Assembly: GCA_021521415.1 (NCBI GenBank)
Contig: JAIQDT010001651.1
Coordinates: 186,001-250,000, forward strand
Direction of reading: 5' to 3'
DNA length: 64,000 nt
Source: Bidens hawaiensis
Lineage: Eukaryota; Streptophyta; Magnoliopsida; Asterales; Asteraceae
Part shown: piece after piece, positions 19,571 through 30,766 of the stretch
How positions within the stretch are numbered: the first letter of the stretch is position 1
How the letters are laid out: every line of letters begins with the position of its first letter
Notes under the pieces: model-generated
Told to the model about the DNA's origin: nothing
What the model saw: only the letters and a program-made list of their open reading frames with translations
The model's database searches: none
Translations under genes and position numbers: made by a program

Positions 19571-21608
19571 CTGATATACGAAGCTTCCTAGGGTTAGCTG
19601 GCTACTATAGGAGATTCATCGAAGGTTTCTCCAAGATAGCCGCACCGCTGACCGGTATGACCCGAAAGTCGATAGTATTCAGTTGGGGAAAGTTTCAAGA
19701 ATAAGCCTTTGAGGAATTAAAGAAGAGACTCACGCAAGCTCCAATCCTTGCTCTAGCCGATGGTGAAGAGGATTTAGTTGTTTGTGCTGATGCCTCGCAT
19801 CAAGGGCTGGGTTGCGTTTTGATGCAACGAGGGAAGGTCATAGCATATGCGTCCAGACAGTTGAAAGTTCATGAGAGTACTTATCCGACTCATGACTTAG
19901 AGTTAGCAGCTGTAGTGCATGCTCTTCAGATATGGAGGCATTATCTGTACGGTGCTAAGTGTACTATCTATACAGATCATAAGAGTTTAAAGTACTTCTT
20001 CGAGCAGAAAGAATTGAACATGAGGCAGAGAAGATGGTTGGAGTTGATTAAGGATTATGACTGCGACATTAAGTACTATCCCGGTAAAGCTAATGTAGTC
20101 GCTGACGCGTTAAGTCGTAAGAATGAGGAAGTCCTTGCAACAGTAAAGTCATACAAGTTGATCATGAACTCAAGTCTTTTTGAAGAAATCATCAAGGTGC
20201 AGTCAGAGGTGTTAGTAGATGAAGGGTTAGCAAAGAAAGAAAGGATTTATGGCCAGCAAGATGAGTTGATGGAAAACACTCATGGAGTTAAGATTAGGTT
20301 CGACCGTATGTGGATCCCACGCCATGGTGATCTTAGAAGTCGAATCTTAGATGAGGCTCATAAGTCAAGATATTCGATTCATCCAGGAGCTACAAAGATG
20401 TATCAAGATTTAAAAAGAGACTATTGGTGCCCGGGAATGAAGAATGATGTAGTAGATTATGTCATTAAGTGCTTAACTTGCTTACAAGTCAAAGCCGAAC
20501 ATCAGAAGCCTTATGGGAAGATGCAACCGCTAGAGATACCTGAGTGGAAATGGGAACACATCACCATGGATTTCATAACTAAGCTACCTCATACAGCTAA
20601 GCATCATGATACTATCTGGGTGATTGTGGACCGTTTGACCAAGAGTGCTCACTTTCTACCCATACGAGAGGCCATCTCGTCAGAAACGTTAGCAAGCTTG
20701 TTCATTAAAAAAGTTGTAACCAAGCATGGAGTACCGTTATCAATCGTGTCTGATAGAGATACACGGTTTACTTCGAGGTTCTGGAAGAAATTCCATGAAG
20801 CTTTGGGGACGAGGTTGAACATCAGTACGGCGTATCATCCTCAAACAATGGACAGTCTGAAAAGACGATCCAAACCCTTGAGGATATGCTGCGTACTTGT
20901 GTTTTAGATTTTGGTGGAAGTTGAGATGATCATTTGCACCTGGCAGAGTTCTCCTATAACAACAGTTACCATTCAATTATTGGTATGCCACCGTTTGAGA
21001 TGCTTTATGGTAGACGATGTAGAACCCCGGTGTGTTGGGGTGAGATTGGTCAGAAGGAAATGGGAAGCCTTGAAGTGGTTCAAGAAACGTCTTCAAAGTT
21101 CGATCAGATCAAAGCAACAATGAAAGCCGCTCAAGACAGAGAAAAATCTTATGCAGATAAGCGGAGACGACCAATTGAGTTTAACGTTGGTGACAATGTG
21201 ATGCTTAAGGTCTCGCCTTGGAAAAGGATTATCCGTTTTAGGAAAAGAGGGAAGTTGAGTCCAAGGTACATTGGACCGTTTAAGATTGTAGATCGCATGG
21301 GTGAAGTAGCTTATAAGCTGGATTTACCCGATGAGTTAGAAGGAATTCATTCAACCTTCCATGTTTCTCATCTGAGGAAGTGTCTAGCTGATGACACGTC
21401 TCACGTGCCATTGATGGACATTGAGGTTGATGAACAATTGAACTACATCGAGCAACCGATAGAGATCGTTGATCGCAAGGAGAAGTAGCTTCGTCACAAG
21501 GTTATACCTCTAGTAAAAGTAATATGGAAGCACCGCAAGGGATCAGATGCTACCTGGTAAGCTGAGGATGAGATGCGCAAGTTCTACCCTAGTTTGTTTA
21601 AGTGATAG
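19571..21608 (+). pseudogene. Ty3-A pol 3' part: RNase H, integrase, chromodomain-like tail
   Basis: Continuation after the first frameshift. RNase H has [25 protein letters not shown] and YTDHKSLKY. Integrase has an HHCC finger ([20 protein letters not shown]) and core motifs [16 protein letters not shown] and the end of AYHPQT, where a second one-base deletion (about 20847) breaks the frame before the catalytic Glu. Stops: TAA 19702-19704, TGA 20922-20924 (in a normally Trp codon), TAG 21486-21488, and a TAA near 21558. The tail after 21420 (IEIVDRKEK, PLVKVIWKH, AEDEMRKFYP) resembles a chromodomain. This copy cannot make a full polyprotein. Confidence 0.85.
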
Positions 21609-21633
21609 TTAGGTTTCGGGGACGAAACCTCTT

Positions 21634-21648
21634 TAAGGAGGGAAGACT
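21634..21648 (+). other. Ty3-A polypurine tract
   Basis: AAGGAGGGAAGACT directly before the 3' LTR: the plus-strand DNA primer site. Confidence 0.8.
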
Positions 21649-23821
21649 TGTAACATCCTAAAATATTATAATGTTAAATAAAGAAAGTTACGTTTAGTGA
21701 TTTCGCGTTATTAATTTATTTAATATCGAGTAAAGAACGGATCATGGACTTAGATTAATTAAGGTGGATTAAGTGGTAATGGGCTTTAGGTCCACATGCT
21801 TCAAGAGGTATAAATATCCTCCTAAACCACCATAAAACCCTAAACCTAATTTCATTCCATCTTAATCTCTACACATTCAAAAACACACACATCCTTCACC
21901 TCACACGGTCGCGAGAGAGAGAGAACGGGACTCGAGTCCAAAATCAAGCCAACCATTATTAGACCTTCGATATACGAGCTAGATACGAGATAACCAAGCA
22001 AACCGCGACCACGCCGAACGCGTAAAGGTATGCCTTTTACCTTAAAGTTTACGTTTTTAGGATCGGTTAGCTTTGAAACTTAAACATAAAGTAAATCGGG
22101 TCTAAACGAAACGTAAAGTAACAAACTTGATGTTAGAAATGAACTTAACAAACCTATGGCTATGTACGGCGACTTGTTATTAAACGTTTTAAGCCGAAAG
22201 CTCCAAACTTTATGTCTTTCCGGGCTAAGTTTTACCCGAACAAGGCCATGGGAATGATCAAAGAGTTAGTTAACGTAATATCCAAGAAACTCTCGATGAA
22301 ATAAGGGTGATTTTGGTGATTAAGTTTGAACAGAGACGGCAGCTGGGCAACTTCGCCTGCAAGCCATAACTTCGCCTTCATGCAAGTTCGCTTGCAAGCA
22401 AGTTCGCCTAACTGAAAACTTCGCCTGGCATATGTTCGCCTAGGGTTAACTTCGCCGATCACTAACTTCGCCTGAGTTAAGTTCGCTGAATGCTTAACTT
22501 CACTTAATGTTAAGTTCGCTTAACACTAAGTTCGCTTACAGTAAGTTCACTTAATGTTAAGTTCGCTTAACACTAAGTTCGCTTACAGTAAGTTCGCTTA
22601 CAGTAAGTTCGCTTAATGTTAAGTTCACTTAATGATAAGCTCGACCCCAGCCAGGGGCTCTGCTCCTTGGACCCTGCTAGGGGCTGCCGCCCCTAGACCC
22701 CGCTGCCAGGGGCGCTGCCCCCGGACCCCCGTTCGTTGTGGGTTATATAAATATAGAAATACAACATGAGTAGTAGTAGTTAATTGATACATGTAAATAT
22801 TATACAGTTAGCCGTGCACAACTCAAGAAGGGAATAACGATTAACGGAGAGCGTAACAGGATTCAGGTGAGTTTCTAGCCCCATTTATGTGTTATGTTTT
22901 CGGGGCTGTGTGCATACTCAATATGTTTGTTAATACGCTTATCCTAAGAGATAAGTGTATGCCTTATGTGAATAATGTGAAATGTATGAATGATTGCTTG
23001 ATGGTACGTGAACGATCTTCGGATATTGCACGTACTGTCAGGTTGTAACGCTATATATAAGGTAATAAGATATGTATGCTTATGTGTATGAACGTGATAA
23101 AGTTAATAAAAGAAGGAAAGGATGGTTGTATGGTTGTATGGTTACGAAAAGGGTACCGAGCCCTAATAATACTCGAGGTATGATGTATGGTTGTATGGTA
23201 ACGAAGAGGGAATCGAACCCTACTAATATTCGAGAACTAGGGAACCGAACCCTACTAATATTCGAGGAAAGAGGGTACCAAGCCCTAATAATACTCGAGG
23301 AAGGAGGGTACCGAGCCCTAATAATACTCGAGGAAGGTGGGTACCGAGCCCTAATAATACTCGAGGAAGGAGGGTACCGAGCCCTAATAATACTCGAGGA
23401 ATGTAGGGCGTAATGCTCTTTATAACGTAAGATATGAAAGCAAGTTAATACAAAAGAAAGTATGAAAGTATGATTGAAAGAATATAAGTTTATGTGTATT
23501 GTATAATGTATGATTAACTAGAACTCACTCAGCGTAGCTGACTTTTAGTATGCACGCGGGTGAGTAGGATGAGGCAGCTTGCTTGAGGAGACACGTGGCA
23601 CTGAATAAGAGGCTGGCATCGGAAGATTCAAGACGTTTAAGTTTAATGTTTTGTTCATTTTGAAAGACAAGATGTTGTTTTAAGACAAGATGTGTTTTGC
23701 TATGAAATGTTTTACAAAAGTTTATATATTCCGCGAATGTTTTAATTAACTCTGATATTTAGAACTGCGTTTATGAGTAAATCTAACACGAAAGTAGGGC
23801 TACCGGTAACGGGGCCTTACA
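21649..23821 (+). repeat. Ty3-A 3' LTR
   Basis: 2173 bp, TGTAACATCC...GCCTTACA, nearly identical to 14391-16564, with TATA at 22744, donor-like GT at 22867, minisatellite 23149-23402 and GAACTCACTCAG at 23521-23532. Followed by the target duplication CATGG. Confidence 0.93.
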
Positions 23822-23826
23822 CATGG

Positions 23827-24345
23827 GCTGTGGCAGGAACAACAGGCGGAGGAGTATCCGCCTTACTTCGTCATCTTGAAGGGAATGACGTCTTCCCGAA
23901 TCTAGAAAAATTTTGGCTTCCAGCCATGAAGGCTACGAAGCCATTCCGTACCTATTGTCCTTTTCTCGATGGATGCAAAACTGTACCACCCATCACGAAA
24001 GGTCATTTTATAGAACACGGCAAACATGCCGGCGGTGGGTTTGAGGTTGTGCGTCTGGCAACAGAATTCGAAGTGTCGAATCCTCAACATCCCGAAGGGA
24101 TGGATCTGGGACAGATGAATCCCATAAGTCGTTAAAAATGACCCGACAAATTTGGTAATCGGAATCCGGAAGTTCCCCGTGGTAAAATGGTCTACGTAGA
24201 CAGCCATTTTATTTGGAGGAGGACTAGTGGCAATAAAACCACTAGCAAGACGTTCCGGCTCCCACTCCGTCGTTAATCCTTACACATTAACAACGTCTTT
24301 ATAATCTTCTTCTTTAAGGCAGATACTTTTCTTCTCTTTAGCCAT
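23827..24345 (-). pseudogene. Antisense gene copy A, first exon (PF04195-like domain)
   Basis: Minus strand. ATG at 24345-24343 opens MAKEKKSICLKEEDYKDVVN, then an in-frame TAA (24280-24282). The frame continues as TTEWEPERLASG and MAVYVDHFTTGNFRIPITKF, IHLSQIHPFGMLRIRHFEFC and WKPKFF, where a TAG replaces the Trp seen in copy B. This is the domain named 'putative gypsy type transposon' (PF04195, also called Transposase_28), found in antisense or extra ORFs of plant Tat elements. There is no evidence that it is a transposase. The exon is cut at 23822 by Ty3-A; the rest lies at 12226-14385. Confidence 0.65.
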
Positions 24346-24465
24346 TTAAACAATAAAGAGACAGAGATGTTCAGAAAGAAGAAGAAATCTCAGAGAATGA
24401 TGAAAAGTCTTGTATGCTTGAGAAAAATCTGAAAGCGATAAAGGTTATAAATGGGAACCACAAGG

Positions 24466-24491
24466 GTTATATTTATACCCATCGCAATAAA
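24466..24491 (-). promoter_or_regulatory. Promoter of antisense copy A
   Basis: On the minus strand GGGTATAAATATAAC (24466-24480) is a strong TATA box about 125 bp upstream of the copy A ATG. It is preceded by TTGCGAT-like sequence matching the palindrome in the copy B promoter. Confidence 0.6.
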
Positions 24492-24798
24492 TGCAACCCA
24501 TAAAGTGCCAGAGGAGAGAGAAAACCGCGGACCGCCAGATGGCTGACACGTCAGGCGGGAAAATCAAGGTAATGGGAACAGGCTGTCAAGGGCGTCACAA
24601 ACGTCTTATCAGCCGTCCCCAACAAACCTCTCTCCGCCACGTCAGCATAGTCATCCAAGATTTTCAAACATTTCAAAAAGATGAAGATTTCAAAGATATC
24701 TCCTAAAAAAGACAAGATTTTTTCTCATTAATTATTCAAAAAATAATTACAAACAGAGAAAGGGAAAATTACAAGTAACAAAAACCTACGAATCTATT

Positions 24799-27650
24799 CT
24801 AAGGGTTTGTGGAAGTTTCGCCTTCCGAAGCCTTTGACGAGGTATCTTCCGAAGAATCGTCCTCAGACTCTTCACCAAGATAGATTTTCAAGAGTTGCAA
24901 GCCATCATCTGCGGACACAAACTCCGGAAGCATTTGCTGAAGCGGGAACACTAGATCATCATGTTCTTTCACCTACGTAGCTCGGGATTGCTTGACATCA
25001 ACTCCATGAAGCGGATGATCTTTGAATCTGCGGTTGTTTTGAGCATACTTCATCCCTTCATGAAAGCTCGCAACACGCCCGAGGGACGAAGAAGCAGTCA
25101 TTACATTGGCAAAGCTATCATTCAGCTCCTTACTCCCTTTAATGTAACGGACGACCTGTTAAGACAAAAACATAAGTTCCCAATATCAAAGGTAAGAATG
25201 AAACAACAAGTGCCAAAGTATAACTTACAGCAACAACTCCCCGAGTAAGGAACCACTGACGGTCTTGTTCTGCACGTTCTACTCGCGCCAGAAGCCCTTT
25301 TGATTCCGCAGTAGCTTCCTCATGAGCTTGAAGAAGAGAGTCATAAGCAGCTTGAATTTCAGTAGCACTCTGATCCTTAAGTTTGGCCTGCTCTTTTTGC
25401 AACTTCAGCTTTGTTTCAAGATCATGAATTTGGGCACCCAGAAGGGCCACTTGGTTTTCCAATATGGAATTGGCTTCCTGAGCACGGACTAAATCGTCCT
25501 TATCTTTCTGATCCTTTGCTCGATTAGCTTCACGAATGGCATTTTTACTTTCACAAGCTTCTTTCCATCAGCGTGCAGCCTCAACATTGCGATCCTGCTC
25601 GTTTTTAAGGGCAATCTCCGCATCAGATTGTTTCCATTTGGCAGTTTGGGCAGCAATACGTTGCTCCTCAGCCCTTTCCTTGGCAACCTCAGTCGCCCGA
25701 CGAGCCTCCCCTAACTTCCCGCTTAAAGTACGCCATTCGCTTAAGACTTCCTAGCTACCAGCCAAAGCATTAGCCAAATGATAAACCACATTCGTGTGAA
25801 GATCATGGCGGGAAAGATCACGTTGATATGCCATCTCAGCGGGTGGTCCACAATGCTCAACGAAATTCATACAAGTTCTAGCTTGAGAGAACTGAGATCC
25901 GTTAGTAATGCCCCATGGAGGAACAAACAGCTCATGTTTGTCTCCCAAGCCCGTATCCCCGTAATAACGGGAACCCGAAGGTTTAAGGCGAGCCGGAGTG
26001 GAAGAAGATTGTTGTGGAGGAGATCGACGGGGAAGCTCTTCAGTCTGGATATGCTCCTCCTCCATAACAGGATTATCCTGCTGATCACCAGTACCGCCCC
26101 AGCCTGAAAAAGATAGTCGAAACGAGTATCAGTCTCAGACTGGATATTGGCGTCCCCCGTTGCAGTGTCAGTTGGCGGAGTCGGCACCCTATCTTCCACG
26201 TTGGTTTCAGTCGGAGGAAGGGTCGATTGACTTCCTGCATTACGATCATTTGGTGGAGTAGGCTGCTTAATCTCAACATACTCCCTCGGGGGAGGAGATG
26301 GCGGTTTGCCAGTATGGGGAGTTGGCGTAGGCAGCCTCTCAGATGTATCCTCACTAAAGATCAACGGGTCTGTATAACAAAGTTATACTTAGTCCAATAC
26401 TTATGATAGGATACAGTATCTAATGATGGACACATACCGTCAACAGTGTCAATACGATCAGCGAGGCTGTATTGCGGCTTCTTGGGACTGTGCACTTTCC
26501 GTTTTTTCTTCGATGGTCTCGCCTCAGTATTTGAAGCCTTCACAGTTGTGTGATCCGCTTGAGAGGCTACAAAAGCTCTCTTTTTCTCCAATTCTGCTAA
26601 CAAAAATGAGACAGAGGACAATTCAGAAGCACCCTAGTCAGAGTCTTCTTCTTCTTCAGAAGCAGAAAAATCAGAAGTATCACCATCATCATCGCTCGAT
26701 GATAGAATGGTGATCGTTCCGTCGGAAGTAATGGCAGAAAGAGGAGGAGGGTTTAGAACATACGCACCTATTACAAAGGTGGCATCCGAAGTGATAGGTT
26801 CAGCTCTGACTTTCTTCGGAAACAAAAACTGAGACTTGGTCTTTTCAAGAGTAGGCTGGTATCCCGCCTCGCGGATACTTTTTCGGACGCAACCTCTGTC
26901 CCCAAAAAGAACATTAAACATAGAGCTCCGACCTGAAAGTAAAAACTTAATTATTACACTTTTCAAGAAAGGGAAGAGTCAACACAAGGGAACTTACGCT
27001 CGTGCAAATCTACAAAAATAGGCTCCATGAATTCCATTGGCCACAGATGACTCATGCCTGCCCACACTAACGCTTCTTCTGGTAAGGCTCCATGGTAAGC
27101 ACAAGATATCACTCCCGATCCTCATGAGCGGCTGTGACAACCTCCGGAAGAGTAGAGTTCACTGGACGGCGAACCATGGCCAGAGGCACCACATCCTCAG
27201 ATATCCAAAAAAACTTGTTGCGCCAATTTGTAGATAACTTCTCAACTTCATATCCGATGCTCCGGTCAAAAAACCCTTGACAAGTATACCAACCACTGCG
27301 GTTGGCAAGGCGATAAAAAACCGGGAATTGATCAATATGGGGCTTCATGTCACGTGTTATACATACGAATTCATAATGACGAATTCGCATCATAGCACGC
27401 GGATGTAGTTGAGATAGATGGATTCTATAAGCAGTCAAAAGCCTCTCGAGAAATTTCGTTATAGGAAGAGGAAAGTTCCCATGAACAAAATAATCAGCGT
27501 ATAAAGCCATTTTCCCAGGCGGTGGTAAACTAGCTATAGAACCAGTAGAAGGGAACTCTGGTTCCCACTCAGGTGGAATACCATACGTTTCCAATAATTT
27601 TTCATACTCTGAGTAGTCCCAGGCAACTTCTATCTCATCAACTTCAGTCT
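24799..27650 (-). pseudogene. Antisense gene copy B (PF04195-like domain plus coiled coil)
   Basis: Minus strand. The first exon (about 27109-27650) carries YGIPPEWEPEFPSTG, MALYADYFVHGNFPLPITKF, IHLSQLHPRAMMRIRHYEF, KFFWISEDVVPLAMVRRP. No ATG is seen in frame upstream of it, so the start is probably lost. Later exons: about 26998-27080 (MSHLWPMEFMEPIFVDLHER), 26634-26932 (acidic, Ser-rich), about 25751-26380 (Pro-rich), 25229-25735 (coiled coil: LLGAQIHDLETKLKLQKEQ) and 24799-25155 (ends GETSTNP). Canonical introns: 26933-26997 and 25156-25228. An in-frame TAG at 24973-24975 truncates the end. Homologous exon by exon with copy A. Role unknown. Confidence 0.6.
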
Positions 27651-27772
27651 GAACGTTCGACGTTGCAAGTACAATTGGGTAAGATAGAAGAAAGGTATAT
27701 GGAAAATCCAGAGAGAATTAAGAAGATAATCAGAAGGAAAAAGCAATAAAACTTCAAAAGGAAGGAATCTCT

Positions 27773-27806
27773 CCTTATTTATACCCATCGCAATTAATGC
27801 GATGGG
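27773..27806 (-). promoter_or_regulatory. Promoter of antisense copy B with palindrome
   Basis: Minus-strand TATA box GGGTATAAATAAGG overlaps the end of an inverted repeat, CCCATCGCA / TGCGATGGG (27784-27806, 9-bp arms). The same TATA and half-palindrome precede copy A. Confidence 0.6.
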
Positions 27807-27882
27807 ATATGAACAGTAGAGAGAGAAAAACATCACCCAACCAGTGACTGCCACGTCACGCGGGAAATTGAAAAAGGAAAAA

Positions 27883-28917
27883 GTTGTACAGTCGGGTACA
27901 CTGACAGCCGTAAAAAACGTTCCATCATCTGTTCACGCGCCTGCGAGTGGTCAACTTGTCCTTTTTTCATGATTATCCATTGCCAACAGAAGATATTTTC
28001 TACCTAACTTCTGAACAACAAAAATCCCCAACATACACTAAGTCCAGAATTTCACCCGCATAAAAGACTTCACACGGAAGAAACACTGGACTGGGGGGAC
28101 TTGTAGAGGTAGGGTACCAAAAAGACCCGAATACCCTTAAATACCACTCGCGGGTCATAAAGAGTCCTCTCATAAGCCACCCGTGGGACACATGGATCAC
28201 CCGCATATCACGAGTAAGGAAGAACATCTTTATATCACAAGCGGAAGCATCCTGGCATCCTCAAAAGTCGTCCGCAGGGCTGGACATCTGTCCGCCTAAA
28301 CATCCGGAAGATATTGCCAGCGGGACAGCTGTCACCACTTAAATACTCTTTAGAAGAAGGTTCATGACTCTTACTTGAAGAAGTACGTGACATATTAACC
28401 AATGAACAAAGGACACCTGGCCAGGTTGTTATAACCGTGCACATGGACAGGGTATGATTCGTCCTATCATTGGGAGACACGTGTCCATGTTATACCCATG
28501 CACATGGAACATATAGATCAACCTATCACAAGAGGACATGTGTCCAGGCGGTTATCAAAGATCTTCTAGAAGAGGACAGCTGCCCCAATCATCTTCCTTC
28601 ATCCTTCGGCTATAAATACCTTGTTAAATGATATGAGGTATTCATTCACTCACCTACATTCTGACTACACTTAGTCTATTTACTTCAGTACTTTCTCCAC
28701 TACAAACGTTACTGATTCTCACGCCGGAGGGTGGTTACAGGAAGACCCCCCCCTCTTGTCCTTCCTGTAACGAGACTCACGGTGTCTGTTTTGCAGGTTC
28801 CAGTCACTGGACTTCGGAAGGTCTTACTCATATCGTGGTAATAATTATAGTATTGTACCCTGTAGACTCATTGGATCCAGGACCCATACCCGGGGATCGG
28901 ATCCGTGTTTCTTCAGA
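27883..28917 (+). repeat. Probable Tat 3' LTR
   Basis: Begins after a purine-rich run (GAAAAAGGAAAAAG, about 27869-27882) and ends near 28917; both limits are approximate. It holds GC-box-like palindrome GACACGTGTC (28476-28485), related ACATGTGTCC near 28525, a plus-strand TATA box CTATAAATACC (28610-28620), and a downstream segment with CACGCCGGAGGGTGGTTAC and a C-run, typical of the R region of Tat LTRs. No second LTR copy is present in the window to confirm it. Confidence 0.45.
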
Positions 28918-29899
28918 AAGTTAATATTGATTGATGCTTGTTTATTTCTGTTATTTGTATCTAGTCTACTACAACAGAATTTTCGGTAATAAGTTCAAAT
29001 TCAACACTGATCCGCCATTTTTGGTGTTTGAAGCTTTACTGGAAGTTAACATAGATCGATGCTTGTTTATTTCTGTTGTGATCTGTTTTTATATCTGAAA
29101 TTATCCTGCAAATACATCTAATTATTTGTACCTGATTGATTGAATGATTTTGTAACCAGAAAGTTGTATCTGTTACGTTTAGGCTATATGCAGGTATTTC
29201 TTGTTATTCTCATTGTTGTGAACTATTTGTTTATGTCACTAAAAAGGCTGTAATCAAGCCCTAGGGACTTTCAGTGTGTTTATGTCTGATTTTCCATGTG
29301 TAATAAATCTATGTAATAAGTTATCTTTCTTTGGTAGATTCCATCTGAATGTTACTGCCATTTTTGCATTAATACTCTCATTGTTGTGAACTATTTCTTC
29401 TTTTATTTTTTTTTACCAAAAATTAGTAATATAACAATTTCTACATACACTCAAGGGACTTCTAATTTGTATCTTTTGGGTTGGAAGACTGAAGTACAAG
29501 TTAGCTTTTGCATCATCTGTTGTTAATTATTAACTTCTAAACAGATGCAGCTCCTTGATTTTGAATGTATAGATGTCAAAGAAATATATTATTAATTCTT
29601 GATTGATGCTTCTTCCTGGTGAGATTTCTCAGATATTTCAGCTCCTATTTACAAATAAAATTTTGTTGTATACATTATATCTCAAAGTTATTTTTCTGTG
29701 GTAGATTCTGTATGGATGTTGCTGAATTTTTTGCAACAGTAATCTCATTGTTGTCAACTATTTGTTTCTTCTTTTATTCAATCTTGACCATAAAAGTAGC
29801 AATATATGCTGGCTCATATAAGATCATTGCAAAATGAAAACATATAAGGTTGTTCAAGAAGGTTCTTCTTTTATAACAGTTTTTTTTTCTCGTGATCAG
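28918..29899 (+). other. T-rich intron-like sequence upstream of KH gene exons
   Basis: No coding sequence. T-rich like plant introns, ending in an acceptor (CGTGATCAG) at 29899. It contains imperfect internal duplications: GATGCTTGTTTATTTCTGTT near 28935 and 29059, and a stretch of about 70 bp at 29329-29400 repeated at 29696-29765, with a third shorter copy of TCTCATTGTTGTGAACTATT at 29208. Confidence 0.5.
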
Positions 29900-30766
29900 A
29901 AGATGATACTAAGAAAGTTCAGCATGTAGCCGAGGCAATGACCGCAGGAGCGAAACTAGAGAGGAGAGTATACCGTATTCGTAATACAGAAGTATGTTAG
30001 ATCACAAAATTTCCAGATTTCCTGATAAGATACCCGCTTCGCTTTTCCTTGTTTTAATGATGATATTATCTATTCACAGCTTTCCAAAGCTGCTGGAAAA
30101 GATTATGCAGATTTGCATCAAATTCACAAAGCGACAAAATCCACAATTGGGCTAGTAGCTAATTCTGAATCTGACAGTCATTATCAATCGTTTCTTGACT
30201 TAATGGGCATCGAGGAACAAGTTAAAATGGCTGAAGAACTCATTCTAGACAAAATCCTAAAGGCCAGTTAACCATTCTATATGTCAAGTTTGCATATTTG
30301 TTGACAACTGATTAATGCTCACACGTTGTAAAGTTGTATGCAGACATATCAAGGCCCGATTTTTCCAGTTATTCTGATGCCACCAACTGTCCATAAGCAT
30401 GAAATTAGACTCAGCATGGACCAGGTGACAAATCTACACTCTATTAGTCAATAAATTAACATGGCCTGTTATTTAATTAAGTTGCTTTTATGTATATAGG
30501 TTGCACATCTCGTTGGGGTAAATGGCCAAAAGGCCGTGGCGCTGGAGGTAGTGTCCGGTGCTTGGTTACAGGTCTGTTATGTTATTTGCAGATATTGACT
30601 TACAATTAAACAAGTCCAAAAATGGTTATTAAAATTATGTGCATGTTTGAATGTTTAGATGACTGATCAAGTTCCTCCTGGTGGTCCACAAGATGAGAGA
30701 ATAATGTTGTCAAGACACATGTTCCGCGTCGGGGTCGGGTCAAACAGATTGATGGACACCCTTTGA
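29900..30766 (+). pseudogene. KH-domain RNA-binding protein gene, 3' five exons
   Basis: Five exons with canonical GT-AG borders and one reading frame: 29900-29991, 30080-30266, 30354-30424, 30500-30571 and 30659-30766 (TGA). The end of exon 2 (FLDLMGIEEQVKMAEELI) matches the last strand and helix of a KH domain. Exons 3-5 give HEIRLSMDQVAHLVGVNGQK then VVSGAWLQ and DQVPPGGPQDERIMLS, the core and end of a second KH domain of the FUBP-like type. The GxxG loop reads VNGQ, so RNA contact may be weakened. Exon 1 starts at an acceptor, so upstream exons are missing; the Tat LTR lies at that side. Exons are intact but the gene is 5'-truncated here. Confidence 0.6.

Larger units (their letters stand above)
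14391..23821 (+). mobile_element. Ty3-A, complete chromovirus (Tekay/Del-like)
   Basis: A full LTR element of 9431 bp flanked by the exact 5-bp duplication CATGG (14386-14390 and 23822-23826). Order: 5' LTR 14391-16564, PBS 16568, gag-protease-RT-RNase H-integrase-chromodomain-like tail, purine tract 21634-21648, 3' LTR 21649-23821. The LTRs (2174 and 2173 bp) differ at only a few positions in any 150-bp stretch compared by eye, so insertion is fairly recent. Pol has two frameshifts and several stops. The C-terminal chromodomain-like segment and domain order indicate the Tekay/Del chromovirus branch (inference). Confidence 0.93.
7875..28917 (+). mobile_element. Tat-lineage Ty3 element (interrupted, 5' part outside window)
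   Basis: The host element of the left-hand nest. Evidence: RT-RNase H followed by a second archaeal-type RNase H (7877-9012), the hallmark of the Tat branch; then, before the 3' LTR, antisense spliced genes, an arrangement known in Tat elements such as maize Grande. It is interrupted by Copia-1 on the left, the Athila-like element (9013-11689) and Ty3-A (14391-23821). Its integrase was not recognised, so pol is rearranged or deleted. The right boundary is approximate: the LTR end was not pinned by a second copy. Confidence 0.6.

Noticed and set aside
24961..27237. Plus-strand ORFs of 60-110 codons across antisense copy B
   Set aside because: They overlap the better supported minus-strand exons and show no domains.
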